Of a DNA stretch of 64,000 nt, positions 17,823 to 27,061 are shown piece after piece (positions within the stretch are counted from its first letter, which is position 1; each line of letters starts with the position of its first letter). The translations under genes were made by a program, and so were the position numbers. The notes beneath the pieces were generated by a model. The model did no database searches. It was not told where the DNA came from and worked only from the letters and a program-made list of their open reading frames with translations. Source of the DNA: JAOUJD01 sp963726405 (GTDB lineage: Bacteria; Pseudomonadota; Gammaproteobacteria; Burkholderiales; Burkholderiaceae_F); the NCBI GenBank assembly GCA_963726405.1, contig CAVSCF010000001.1, positions 372,001-436,000 on the forward strand, in the 5' to 3' direction.

Positions 17823-19289
17823 ATGTCAATCGCACTGCTCGTCACGATGCTGCTGTGCTTCGCCTTCAGCATCTCGGTCGCCGTCGCCATCGGATTCGCA
17901 GCCTGGGTCGGTATCGCCGGCTTCACCGACCTGCCGTGGCTCGCAATGCCGAAGGAGATGTTCACCGCGATCGACAAGTTCCCGCTCGCGGCGATTCCGT
18001 TCTTCATCCTCGCCGGCAACCTGATGGAAACCGGCGGCATCTCGCGCCGGCTGGTCGATTTCGCGAAGTCGCTCGTGGGCGGCGTGCAGGGCGGCCTGCC
18101 CATGACCTGCGTGCTGACCTGCATGATCTTCGCCGCGGTGTCGGGCTCCTCGGTCGCCACGACCTTCGCGATCGGCGCCATCCTGATCCCGGCGCTGATC
18201 CGGCACGGATATCCGAGACCCTGGGCTGCGGCACTGCAGGCCACGAGCGCCGAACTGGGCGTGGTGATTCCGCCGTCGATCCCGATGATCCTGTACGGCG
18301 TGGCGGCGGAGGTTTCGATCGGCGAACTGTTCATCGCCGGCTTCGGTCCCGGCTTCCTGATCGGCGGCGCGCTCATGTTGTTTGTCTTCGTCTACTGCAA
18401 GTGGCAGGGGTGGGGACGCAACGACGGCGACGGAAGACTGCCGCTGCGCACCGCGGCGATCGACCTCGGCGCGCTGGTCGTCGCCCTGCTCGTGTTCTTC
18501 CTGGGCAAGCGGGTGGTGGGTCCCTGGCTGGCCGGGGACGCCACGGCCGACGCTTTCGACCGCATGACCGACCTCACCGGGCTGCTGTTCGGGGTGGCGT
18601 ACTTCGTCGCGCTGGTCACCATTCCGCGCGTTCGCTCCGCGCTGCTGAAGCGCGCGACGTTCGCGCTGATGATGCCGGTGATCATCCTCGGCGGAATCTA
18701 CGGAGGTGTCTTCACGCCCACGGAAGCGTCCGTCGTTGCGGTGTTCTACGCCCTGATCGTCGGCATGTTCGTCTATCGGGAAGTCGGACCGAAAGACGTC
18801 TGGCACGCGCTGAAGCGCTCGGCGATCTCCTCCGCGGTGATCATGTTCATCATCGCCAACGCGGGGCTCTTCGCTTACCTCATCACCCGGGCCGGCATTC
18901 CGGAGCAGATCGGTGCCTTCCTGAAGGAGTCGCTGCAGACCCCGCAATTCTTCCTGCTGGGAGTGAACGTGGCGCTCTTCGTGATTGGCATGTTCATCGA
19001 GACCTCGGCCTCGATCATCGTGCTGGCGCCCATCCTCGTTCCGGTGGCGATGCACTTCGGGATCGATCCCGTGCACTTCGGCATGATCATGGTCGTCAAT
19101 CTCGCGCTCGGGATGATCACGCCGCCGTTCGGCGTCAACCTGTTCGCGGCCTGCACCGTGGCGAAGATCTCGCTCGACCAGATCGTTCCGCGCCTGCTGC
19201 CCTTCGTCGCCGTCGTGCTGGCCTGCCTGCTGATCATCACCTACGTGCCGTCGCTGAGCCTCGGCCTGCGCGATCTCGTCTACCGCTGA
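17823..19289 (+). CDS. TRAP transporter large permease (DctM type)
   Basis: A 488-residue DctM protein with about 12 helices. Diagnostic segments are 'FPLAAIPFFILAGNLMETGG', 'MIFAAVSGSSVATTFAIGAI', 'ELGVVIPPSIPMILYG' and 'GVFTPTEASVVAVFYALI'. It is slightly longer than the common 430 because of a cytoplasmic stretch around residues 200-260. It ends the receptor-DctQ-DctM operon; an antiporter gene begins 53 bases later. Confidence 0.95.
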   Translation: MSIALLVTMLLCFAFSISVAVAIGFAAWVGIAGFTDLPWLAMPKEMFTAIDKFPLAAIPFFILAGNLMETGGISRRLVDFAKSLVGGVQGGLPMTCVLTCMIFAAVSGSSVATTFAIGAILIPALIRHGYPRPWAAALQATSAELGVVIPPSIPMILYGVAAEVSIGELFIAGFGPGFLIGGALMLFVFVYCKWQGWGRNDGDGRLPLRTAAIDLGALVVALLVFFLGKRVVGPWLAGDATADAFDRMTDLTGLLFGVAYFVALVTIPRVRSALLKRATFALMMPVIILGGIYGGVFTPTEASVVAVFYALIVGMFVYREVGPKDVWHALKRSAISSAVIMFIIANAGLFAYLITRAGIPEQIGAFLKESLQTPQFFLLGVNVALFVIGMFIETSASIIVLAPILVPVAMHFGIDPVHFGMIMVVNLALGMITPPFGVNLFAACTVAKISLDQIVPRLLPFVAVVLACLLIITYVPSLSLGLRDLVYR

Positions 19290-19342
19290 GCCATTTTTCC
19301 GGTTCCGCGGACGGCTGGACGGTGGCGTGCTGAAATGCCGCC

Positions 19343-21019
19343 GTGGAACACATCAACCAGCTCCTGCTGATCGCAGCCCTCCTGCTGTTTGCGGCGATCG
19401 CGCTGTCGGCGGTGTCGCAGCGCCTCGGCGTCCCGTCGTTGCTGGTGTTTCTCGCGGTCGGGCTCGTCGCCACCGAGTTGCCCGGCGCGCCGCGCATCCA
19501 GGTCGACGTCTCGACGGCCGCGCTGATAGGCAACCTCGCGCTCGCCATCATCCTGCTCGACGGCGGGTTGCGCACACGGTTCGGCACGCTGCGCATGGTG
19601 GCGGGGCCGGCGCTGACGCTTGCGACGGTCGGCGTACTGGTGACGGCCTCGGTAGTGGGGGCGGCGGCCGTCGCGTTGCTGGGATTCGACTGGCGCTATG
19701 GACTGCTGCTCGGCGCGATGGTCGGATCGACCGACGCGGCCGCCGTCTTCGCGCTGGTCGGCGGAGGCGGGCTGCGCCTGAACGAACGCGTCGAGGCGAC
19801 GCTGGAGGTCGAGTCCGGCCTCAACGACCCGATGGCGGTGTTCCTGACAGTCGCGATGATCGAACTGATCCGCACCCCGGGCAGCGATCTCGGCACGCTG
19901 GTCCCGCTGTTCCTGCAGCAACTCCTGGTCGGCCTCGCGGTCGGCTGGTCGCTCGGCAAGCTGCTTGGCCGCGTCGTTGCCCGCATCCAGCTCGGCGAGG
20001 GGCTGTATGTGCTGCTGATCCAGTCCGGCGGCCTCACCGTGTTCGCGGTCGCAAGCGTGCTCGGCGGGAGCGGATTCCTGGCGATCTACCTTGCCGGCAT
20101 GATCGTCGCCAATCAGCGCCGCCACGTGACGGTCGACGTGCTGCGCGTCAGCGACGGCTTCGCGTGGCTGGCCCAGGCCGGGATGTTCCTGCTGCTCGGC
20201 ATCATCACGGACATCGGCGAGCTGACCGACGTCGTCAGTGGCCGCGTCCTGATCGTTGTCCTGGGGCTGATGCTGGTCGCGCGACCGCTCGCGGCCGTGA
20301 TCTGTCTGCTGCCTTTCCGCTATGCGCGGCGGGAGATCGCCTTCATCGGATGGGTCGGGATGCGGGGCGCTGTCCCGATCGTGCTGGCGCTGTTCCCGCT
20401 GCTGGCCGGACTGCCCCAGGCGACGCTGCTCTTCCACGTTGCATTCCTGATCACGCTGCTCTCGCTGCTCCTGCAGGGAAGCACGCTGGGCGTCGCGGCG
20501 CGCCTGGCGGGCGTCGAGCGACCGCTCGGATCGGTTGCCTTGTCCAGTGCGACGCTCGAAGGCGGCGAGCCGCCGCGCGAGGTCGTGCAATTCAAGGTGG
20601 CTGCAGGTGCCCAGGTAACGACGGCGCCGACCAACGATGTCGACTGGCCCGACCACGTTCGGGTGGTCGAGGTGTGCCGGGGCGGCGCCATCGAGAAGGT
20701 CGAGCGCCTGCGGGCGGGCGACCTCGTCACGGTCGTTGCGCCGGAAGCGGTCATCCGGGAACTCGAGAGCCTGTTCAGCGCTCCGCCTCCGGGGGGCGAA
20801 CTGATGCTCGATCCCGCCGCGACGGTGGGCGACCTGTTCGACTACTACGGCAGGGAACTGCCGGCGGACGCCGGGCACGCGATGCCGCTCACCGCGTTCG
20901 TATCGCGTCGGCTGCGCGGGCGCGCGGCTGCCGGTGACGCGCTCAATGTCAACGGCCTGAAGCTGACCGTGCGGCAGAGTGAGCACGGCGTTGCACGGCG
21001 CGTCGGGCTGCGCCTGTAG
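19343..21019 (+). CDS. Potassium/sodium-proton antiporter, NhaP2/CvrA type (CPA1)
   Basis: The first ~390 residues form the antiporter membrane domain with 'LLDGGLRTRF' and the ion-binding segment 'VGSTDAAAVFALVGG' followed by 'ESGLNDPMAVFLTV'. A soluble C-terminal part (about residues 400-558) with a TrkA-C-like stretch 'RLRAGDLVTVVAPEAVIREL' and a CorC/HlyC-like end fits the CvrA/NhaP2 subfamily. The product would exchange cytoplasmic K+ or Na+ for protons. The start is GTG at 19343. It follows the TRAP operon on the same strand but may have its own transcript. Confidence 0.9.
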   Translation: MEHINQLLLIAALLLFAAIALSAVSQRLGVPSLLVFLAVGLVATELPGAPRIQVDVSTAALIGNLALAIILLDGGLRTRFGTLRMVAGPALTLATVGVLVTASVVGAAAVALLGFDWRYGLLLGAMVGSTDAAAVFALVGGGGLRLNERVEATLEVESGLNDPMAVFLTVAMIELIRTPGSDLGTLVPLFLQQLLVGLAVGWSLGKLLGRVVARIQLGEGLYVLLIQSGGLTVFAVASVLGGSGFLAIYLAGMIVANQRRHVTVDVLRVSDGFAWLAQAGMFLLLGIITDIGELTDVVSGRVLIVVLGLMLVARPLAAVICLLPFRYARREIAFIGWVGMRGAVPIVLALFPLLAGLPQATLLFHVAFLITLLSLLLQGSTLGVAARLAGVERPLGSVALSSATLEGGEPPREVVQFKVAAGAQVTTAPTNDVDWPDHVRVVEVCRGGAIEKVERLRAGDLVTVVAPEAVIRELESLFSAPPPGGELMLDPAATVGDLFDYYGRELPADAGHAMPLTAFVSRRLRGRAAAGDALNVNGLKLTVRQSEHGVARRVGLRL

Positions 21020-21036
21020 CCCGGGCGGCTTTGCGC

Positions 21037-22509
21037 CTACCCGTGTTTGATCGCGATGGTCTTGAGGGTCGTGAACCCGAGCAGCGCCTCGAAGCCCTTC
21101 TCGCGTCCATACCCGCTCGACTTCACGCCCCCGAAGGGCAGTTCCACGCCGCCGCCCGCGCCGTAGTTGTTGATGAACACCTGGCCTGACCGCAGCTTGC
21201 GCGCGAGCCGCATCTGCCGTGCGCCGTCCCGAGTCCACACGCCGGCGACGAGGCCGAACGGCGTGCCGTTGGCGACTCCGATGGCCTGCTCTTCCGATTC
21301 GAACGGCATGGCGGCAAGGACCGGCCCGAACACTTCGTCCTGCGCGAGCGGGTGGCCCGCCGGCACGTCGCGCAGCAGGGTCGGCGCCTGGTAGAAGCCG
21401 GTCTGCGGCGCATCGTCGACCACGTGACCCTGCGCGGCCATCGGTATCGCATCGCGCTGCGCCTGGCTCAGGAAGTCCCAGACGCGCTGCAGCTGGCTCT
21501 GGCGGATCAGCGGGCCGACGTCGAGATCCGCGAGGGCCGGCCCGACACGCAGCGCCGCCATCGCCTTGGCCAGGCGTTCCAGCAGCGCTTCGTATACCGG
21601 CCGATGGACCAGCAACCGGCTGCCCGCCGAGCAGGTCTGGCCCGCGTTCTGCACGATCGCGTTCAGCACGACCGGGGTTACCTCGTCGAGGTTGGCGTCG
21701 TCGAACACGATCTGCGGCGACTTGCCGCCGAGTTCCAGCGTGACCGGACAGTGATGCTTCGCGGCGGCCTGCGCCACCGCGGTGCCGGTGACCGGGGAGC
21801 CGGTGAACGAGATGTGATCGACGCCCGCATGCGCGGACAGCGCGGCGCCGGCTTCGGCGCCGTAGCCCGTGACGATGTTCAGTGCGCCCTCGGGAAAGCC
21901 CGCTTCCGCGGCGAGTTCGGCTACGCGCAGCAAGGACAGGCACGCGTCTTCGGCTGGCTTCACGACGCAGGCATTGCCGGCCGCGAGCGCGGCGCCGACG
22001 CTGCGACCGAAGATCTGCATCGGGTAGTTCCACGGAATGATGTGACCGGTGACGCCGTGCGGCTCGCGGATCGTCAGCACCGTCATGCCCGTCTGGTACG
22101 GGATCGTCTCCCCATGCAGCTTGTCGGCGGCTCCTCCGTAGTACTCGAAGTAGCGTGCGATGGCGGTGGCGTCCGCGCGTCCCTGCTTCAGCGGCTTGCC
22201 GGTCGTGCGGGACTCCAGATGCGCGAGGTCCTCGTGATTCGCGGCGACCGCCTGCGCGAGTTTCATCAGCAGGCGACCGCGTTCGGTGGCGCTCATCCGG
22301 CCCCAGGGCCCGTCGAGCGCCTCGCCCAGCGCGCGGCGCGCAGCGGTGACCGCGCGGTCGATGTCGACCGCCGTGCCGCGCGCGATCTTCGCGAATGCCT
22401 GCCCGTCCGACGGGTCGACGACGTCGATCGTCTGCCCGGTGGCTGACTCCCTCCAGCGATTGTCGATGAAGTGATGCGACCCGCGGGTCGCCGTCCATCC
22501 GCCATCCAT
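21037..22509 (-). CDS. NAD(P)-dependent aldehyde dehydrogenase
   Basis: A 490-residue class 1/2-type aldehyde dehydrogenase. The catalytic cysteine is in 'NAGQTCSAGSR' (about residue 290), the general base Glu in 'TLELGGKSPQ', and the cofactor-binding region is 'IIPWNYPMQIFGRSVGAALA'. The start has CAGGAGA a few bases upstream. The substrate cannot be read from sequence; betaine-aldehyde-, 4-aminobutyraldehyde- or vanillin-type enzymes have similar layout. It converges with the antiporter gene and is divergent from ppa. Confidence 0.93.
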   Translation of the reverse strand: MDGGWTATRGSHHFIDNRWRESATGQTIDVVDPSDGQAFAKIARGTAVDIDRAVTAARRALGEALDGPWGRMSATERGRLLMKLAQAVAANHEDLAHLESRTTGKPLKQGRADATAIARYFEYYGGAADKLHGETIPYQTGMTVLTIREPHGVTGHIIPWNYPMQIFGRSVGAALAAGNACVVKPAEDACLSLLRVAELAAEAGFPEGALNIVTGYGAEAGAALSAHAGVDHISFTGSPVTGTAVAQAAAKHHCPVTLELGGKSPQIVFDDANLDEVTPVVLNAIVQNAGQTCSAGSRLLVHRPVYEALLERLAKAMAALRVGPALADLDVGPLIRQSQLQRVWDFLSQAQRDAIPMAAQGHVVDDAPQTGFYQAPTLLRDVPAGHPLAQDEVFGPVLAAMPFESEEQAIGVANGTPFGLVAGVWTRDGARQMRLARKLRSGQVFINNYGAGGGVELPFGGVKSSGYGREKGFEALLGFTTLKTIAIKHG

Positions 22510-22626
22510 GGCGCGTCTCCTGTGTGCGTGCCGGCCGATTATTGAGCAAACCCGCCGTCACTCAAAGCACCCGGGGTGATCAACGCATCCCTCAGTAGAA
22601 TCGGGATTCCCAACAGGACGACATCC

Positions 22627-23175
22627 ATGAACCTCGATCGCGTACCCGCTGGCCGCAACATCCCGGACGACTTCAACGTCATCATCGAAATCCCCGCGCA
22701 CGCGGACCCGATCAAGTACGAAGTCGACAAGGAAACCGGCGCGCTCTTCGTCGATCGTTTCATCGGCACGTCGATGCATTACCCGTGCAACTACGGCTAC
22801 GTGCCGAAGTCGCTGGCAGACGACGGTGACCCGCTCGATGTCCTGGTGATCACGCCGTTCCCGTTGCAGCCTGGCGTCGTCGTCCGTTGCCGTCCGCTCG
22901 GCGTGCTGAAGATGGAGGACGAGGCGGGCGGCGATTCGAAGTTGCTTGCGGTGCCGGGCGACAAGATCCTGCCCTGGTACAAGAGCTGGCAGAAGTGGTC
23001 CGACCTCGCCCCCGAGCGCCTGGCGCAGATCCAGCACTTCTTCGAGCACTACAAGGACCTGGAGCCGGGCAAGTGGGTGAAGGTGATCGGCTGGGAAGGC
23101 CCTGATTCGGCACGCAAGGACATCATGGACGCCGTCCGCGCGTACGAATTGGCGAATCCGAAGCCGGCGTTCTGA
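22627..23175 (+). CDS. ppa: Inorganic pyrophosphatase
   Basis: Soluble family I pyrophosphatase that hydrolyses PPi and pulls biosynthetic reactions forward. 182 residues compare with 176 in E. coli. The signature DGDPLDVLV (metal-binding aspartates) is at about residues 66-74 and the phosphate-binding 'YVPKSLADD' precedes it. The ATG at 22627 gives the family start MNLDRVPAG; the frame is open upstream to 22576 without similarity. Confidence 0.97.
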   Translation: MNLDRVPAGRNIPDDFNVIIEIPAHADPIKYEVDKETGALFVDRFIGTSMHYPCNYGYVPKSLADDGDPLDVLVITPFPLQPGVVVRCRPLGVLKMEDEAGGDSKLLAVPGDKILPWYKSWQKWSDLAPERLAQIQHFFEHYKDLEPGKWVKVIGWEGPDSARKDIMDAVRAYELANPKPAF

Positions 23176-23208
23176 TTCGTCCGGCCCATCCGCGGGCCGG
23201 GGGCCGCG

Positions 23209-24372
23209 TCACGCGGACCGACCGCCACCGGTGCCGATCGGCTCCCGCTTCAGCGCCGTGCGTTCGTTCAGTTCGTCCACATAAGCCTCGATGCCGCCGT
23301 GCTCGCGCTCCAGGTAGCGCTGCACGGCCGCGTTGAACGCCGGATGCGATAGCCAGTGCGACGAGAACGTCGTTACCGGTTCGAAACCTCGCGCGAGCTT
23401 GTGTTCGCCCTGCGCGCCGCCCTCGAACACGGCCAGCCGACGCTCGATCGCGAACTCGATCATCTGGTAGTAGCTCGTTTCGAAGTGCAGGAACGGCATG
23501 TTTTCAACGGCACCCCAGTAGCGCCCGTACAGCCGCGCATCGTCGAAGAGCGCCAGCGCCGCGGCGACGGGTCGGCCCGCATGGTGCGCGGTCACGAGCA
23601 GCAGCGTCTCCGGCATGGACCGGGCGAGTTCGAGGAAGAAGGCGTGCGTAAGGTAGGGCGTCGAATGATGCGCGGCGTACGTGCGCGCATAGCAGCGCGC
23701 GAAGAACGCCCAGTCGGCCTCCGCAATGTCGGTTCCGACCTTGCGCTGGAAAGTGATCCCGGACTCGACCACCTTGCGTCGCTCTGCGCGCACCTTCTTG
23801 CGCTTCGGCTGCGTCAGCGCCGCGAGGTAATCGTCGAAGGTCGCGTAGCCGCGGTTGAACCAGTGGAACTGCACCGAGCGGCGCGTCATCTGGCCGAGGT
23901 TGGCGAACCGCAGGGCATCGGCTTCCGGCAGGAAGAGCGTGTGCAGTGACGACAGGCCCGACTCCACGGCGTGCTCGTGAAGCGCCTTCGCCAGCGCGTC
24001 GCGTGCCGCCGTGTCGACCGCGAGCAGGCGCGGTCCCGGCACCGGCGTGAACGGCACGGCGACGAGCCACTTGGGGTAGTACTCGAGGCCATGGCGCTGA
24101 TGCGCGTCGGCCCATGCCCAGTCGAACACGTACTCTCCGTACGAGTGTTCCTTCCGATACAGAGGTGCGGCCGCCGCGAGGTCCTCGCCGCTCCACAGCG
24201 TGAGGTAGTGCGGCTCCCAGCCGGTGGCGGTGCTCGCGCACCGGGTGGCATGAAGCGCATGCAGGAACTCATGGCGCACGAAGGGATTGGCGGGCTCGCG
24301 GGCGAGCAGGGAGTTCCAGCGCGCGACCCCGAGGTCCGCCAGGTTCCCCACGATGCGCATGCGATAATTCAT
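23209..24372 (-). CDS. GNAT/FemAB-like N-acyltransferase family protein (DUF482)
   Basis: A 387-residue cytosolic protein of the DUF482 family, which has the tandem GNAT fold of FemAB-like peptidyl or acyl transferases. Visible hallmarks are 'NPFVRHEFLHAL', 'QPKRKKVRAERRKV' and 'PFLHFETSYYQMIEFAIE' with the late 'GAQGEHKLARGFEP'. The substrate is unknown. The ATG at 24372 is preferred over an in-frame start at 24426, which would overlap the start of the divergent nadE. Confidence 0.85.
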   Translation of the reverse strand: MNYRMRIVGNLADLGVARWNSLLAREPANPFVRHEFLHALHATRCASTATGWEPHYLTLWSGEDLAAAAPLYRKEHSYGEYVFDWAWADAHQRHGLEYYPKWLVAVPFTPVPGPRLLAVDTAARDALAKALHEHAVESGLSSLHTLFLPEADALRFANLGQMTRRSVQFHWFNRGYATFDDYLAALTQPKRKKVRAERRKVVESGITFQRKVGTDIAEADWAFFARCYARTYAAHHSTPYLTHAFFLELARSMPETLLLVTAHHAGRPVAAALALFDDARLYGRYWGAVENMPFLHFETSYYQMIEFAIERRLAVFEGGAQGEHKLARGFEPVTTFSSHWLSHPAFNAAVQRYLEREHGGIEAYVDELNERTALKREPIGTGGGRSA

Positions 24373-24409
24373 CGATCCCGCCTGCTCCACCTTCACCGCA
24401 GCACCATCA

Positions 24410-26032
24410 ATGGGTTCGAACGTCAAAGTCGCGGTCGCTCAGCTGAATTGCACCGTCGGCGACTTCGAGGGCAACAGCCGGAAGATCGTTGAAGCGGCGC
24501 GCCGCGCGGCGGGCGCCGATGTCCTGCTGACGCCTGAACTCTCTCTCACGGGATACCCGCCGGAAGACCTGTTGCTGCGCCGGGCATTCTACGCAGCGAC
24601 CGACGACGCCCTGCAGAAACTTTGCGCGCAACTGCTGCAGTTTCCGGAGATGAAGGTGGTCGTCGGCCACCCGCTCGCGCGCGAGGGGCGTCGCTTCAAC
24701 GCTGCGTCGGTGATCTCCGGCGGCATGGTGCTCGGCACCTACTGCAAGCACGACCTGCCGAACTACGACGTCTTCGACGAGCAGCGGTATTTCACGCCCG
24801 ACAATCGACCGTTCGTCTTCGATGTCAAGGGCACCGTCTTCGGTGTCAACATCTGCGAAGACACGTGGTTCGCGTATGCGCCCGAGTGTGCGCGCGCGGC
24901 CGGCGCGGACGTCCTCCTCGTGCTCAATGCGTCGCCGTTCCATTTCGGCAAGCAGCAGCAGCGACTGCAGATCATGCGGACGAACGTCTGCCGGTTCGGC
25001 ATGCCGGCCGTCTACGCGAATCTCGCCGGCGGGCAGGACGAACTCGTGTTCGACGGCGCCTCGTTCGTGCTCGATGCCGGCGGCAACGTCGTTGCCGGCG
25101 CGCCGCATTTCGAGGAGTCCGTGCTGATCGTCGACTTCGTCGACGGCGCCCCGCAGGCCGGCGAGCGCGCGGCCGAGCCGTCGCAAGAAGCACTGGCCTA
25201 TTCGGCGCTGGTGCTCGGTGTGCGCGACTACGTCGGCAAGAACGGCTTCCCGGGCGCGCTCATCGGGCTGTCCGGCGGCGTGGATTCCGCGCTGACGCTC
25301 GCCGTGGCGGTCGACGCCCTTGGAGCCGAGCGGGTGCGGGCAGTGATGATGCCGTCGCAGTACACCTCGCAGATGAGCCTCGACGACGCCGCCGAACTCG
25401 CGGAGGCTCTCGGCGTGCGCTACGACGTGCTGCCGATCAAGCCCGCCTTCGACGCGTTTCTCTCCACCCTCGCGCGCGAGTTCCGCGGACTTCCCTGGGA
25501 CACGACGGAAGAGAACCTGCAGGCAAGGATCCGCGGCACGCTGCTGATGGCGCTGTCGAACAAGTACGGCGCGATCGTGCTGACGACGGGCAACAAGTCG
25601 GAAACGGCGGTTGGCTATTCCACCCTGTACGGCGACCTGGCCGGTGGATTCGCCGTCATCAAGGACATCCTGAAGACGCTCGTGTACCGCCTGTGCCGGT
25701 ATCGCAACGACATCGCCCCCGTGATACCGGAGCGCATCCTGACCCGGGCGCCGAGCGCCGAACTGAAGGCGAACCAGACCGACCAGGACTCGCTGCCGCC
25801 GTACGAAGTGCTCGACCGCGTCATCGAGCTCTACATGCAGGAGGGCCTCGCGATTCCGGACATCGTCGCCGAGGGCCTCGACGAGGCGGTGGTCCGCCGG
25901 GTGGTGCGGATGATCCGGCTTTCCGAGTACAAGCGGCGTCAGTCGCCCGTGGGCATCCGCGTCACCCACCGGGGCTTCGGCCGCGACTGGCGCTACCCCA
26001 TCACCAACCGCTTCCGCGAGGAGAACTCGTAA
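24410..26032 (+). CDS. nadE: Glutamine-hydrolysing NAD+ synthase
   Basis: NadE amidates deamido-NAD in the last step of NAD synthesis. The 540 residues form two domains: an N-terminal nitrilase-type amidase with triad Glu43 ('TPELSLTGYPP'), Lys113 ('CKHDLPNYD') and Cys149 ('FGVNICEDTW'), which makes ammonia from glutamine, and a C-terminal synthase with the PP-loop 'LSGGVDSALTLAVA' near residue 285 and 'TTGNKSETAVGYST'. It is followed after 61 bases by glnB. Confidence 0.97.
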   Translation: MGSNVKVAVAQLNCTVGDFEGNSRKIVEAARRAAGADVLLTPELSLTGYPPEDLLLRRAFYAATDDALQKLCAQLLQFPEMKVVVGHPLAREGRRFNAASVISGGMVLGTYCKHDLPNYDVFDEQRYFTPDNRPFVFDVKGTVFGVNICEDTWFAYAPECARAAGADVLLVLNASPFHFGKQQQRLQIMRTNVCRFGMPAVYANLAGGQDELVFDGASFVLDAGGNVVAGAPHFEESVLIVDFVDGAPQAGERAAEPSQEALAYSALVLGVRDYVGKNGFPGALIGLSGGVDSALTLAVAVDALGAERVRAVMMPSQYTSQMSLDDAAELAEALGVRYDVLPIKPAFDAFLSTLAREFRGLPWDTTEENLQARIRGTLLMALSNKYGAIVLTTGNKSETAVGYSTLYGDLAGGFAVIKDILKTLVYRLCRYRNDIAPVIPERILTRAPSAELKANQTDQDSLPPYEVLDRVIELYMQEGLAIPDIVAEGLDEAVVRRVVRMIRLSEYKRRQSPVGIRVTHRGFGRDWRYPITNRFREENS

Positions 26033-26093
26033 GCCGCTCCGTGCTGCCCGCCCGTTGGACATAGAATTGCACCGAATCGACCGGGAAAGACCA

Positions 26094-26432
26094 ATGAAAC
26101 AGATCACCGCAGTCATCAAGCCGTTCAAGCTGGACGAAGTGCGCGAGGCCCTGGCCGACGTTGGCGTGAACGGGCTGACCGTCACCGAGGTCAAGGGCTT
26201 CGGGCGGCAGAAGGGCCACACCGAGCTCTATCGGGGCGCCGAGTACGTGGTCGACTTCCTGCCGAAGGTGAAGGTCGAGGCGGTGGTTCCGGACGCGCTG
26301 GTGGAGCGCGCCATCGAGGCGATCATGAAGGCCGCCCGGACCGGCAAGATCGGCGACGGCAAGATCTTCGTCCGCTCGGTCGAGCAGGTGATCCGCATCC
26401 GGACCGGCGAGGAAGGCGAAGCGGCGGTCTAG
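26094..26432 (+). CDS. glnB: Nitrogen regulatory protein P-II
   Basis: A 112-residue trimeric signal protein that senses 2-oxoglutarate and ATP/ADP and controls glutamine synthetase adenylylation and NtrB. The T-loop contains Tyr51, the uridylylation site, in 'ELYRGAEYVVDFLPK', and the C-terminal signature 'TGKIGDGKIFV' is present. GlnB and GlnK are hard to tell apart; no amtB is adjacent and the nadE neighbour favours GlnB. The stop codon overlaps the stop of the convergent gene. Confidence 0.95.
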   Translation: MKQITAVIKPFKLDEVREALADVGVNGLTVTEVKGFGRQKGHTELYRGAEYVVDFLPKVKVEAVVPDALVERAIEAIMKAARTGKIGDGKIFVRSVEQVIRIRTGEEGEAAV

Positions 26433-27061
26433 CCCGGCCGGTCCCGCTGCTTCAGGGACCAGTCGTACCGCCACCCGACCAGCCGCGTGACGGTGATGAG
26501 CGCGGCGGAGGCCCACAGCGCCAGCGCCTCCTCGGCGCCCACGCCGCGCAACAGCACGTAGAACCAGCACCCGACGAACGCCGTGATGGCGTACGGCCGG
26601 TTGTCGCGCAGCACGATCGGCACCTCGTTCAGGATCACGTCGCGCAGGACGCCGCCGAACACGCCGGTGATGACTCCCATCATCGTTGCCGTGAAGGTCG
26701 GCATGCCCGCTTCCAGCGCGAGCGAGACGCCGGCGATGCTGAAGAATCCGAGGCCGATCGCGTCCGCGACGATGAAGCCGGCGTTCGGGATGATGCGATG
26801 CGCATGACGCATGATCGGCGTGGCGACGAGCGACAGCGCGAAGATCACGATCACGTACGTTTCGTGCTGCACCCAGAAGAACGGACGCCGGTCGAGCAGG
26901 ACGTCGCGCAGCGTGCCTCCGCCGAACGCGGTGATGAAGGCGACCGTGAACACGCCGACGACGTCCATGTCCTTGCGCTGCGACTCGGCGAAACCGGAGA
27001 GGGCCGCAGCGAGCACCGCCACCACTTCGACGGCGAAGACGAGCGTCAGGGCCTCGTTCAC
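26429..27061 (-). CDS. Trimeric intracellular cation channel (TRIC/UPF0126) family protein
   Basis: A 210-residue membrane protein with seven predicted helices made of two similar halves, each bearing the TRIC/UPF0126 glycine motif: 'FGGGTLRDVLLDRRP' in the first and 'FGGVLRDVILNEVP' in the second. Bacterial TRIC homologues are potassium-permeable channels or transporters. The start is GTG and overlaps the stop of the Smr gene by 4 bases, so the two are translationally coupled. Confidence 0.92.
   Translation of the reverse strand: MNEALTLVFAVEVVAVLAAALSGFAESQRKDMDVVGVFTVAFITAFGGGTLRDVLLDRRPFFWVQHETYVIVIFALSLVATPIMRHAHRIIPNAGFIVADAIGLGFFSIAGVSLALEAGMPTFTATMMGVITGVFGGVLRDVILNEVPIVLRDNRPYAITAFVGCWFYVLLRGVGAEEALALWASAALITVTRLVGWRYDWSLKQRDRPG

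Noticed and set aside
19280..22561. A very long open frame on the minus strand (1093 codons)
   Set aside because: It lies antisense to the antiporter and in a wrong frame of the aldehyde dehydrogenase. It is rich in Arg, Gln, His and Asp as expected from GC-rich shadow frames, and both real genes have clear motifs.
23181..23200. Terminator after ppa
   Set aside because: CCGGCCC/GGGCCGG can pair, but there is no T-tract on either strand, so termination is not supported.
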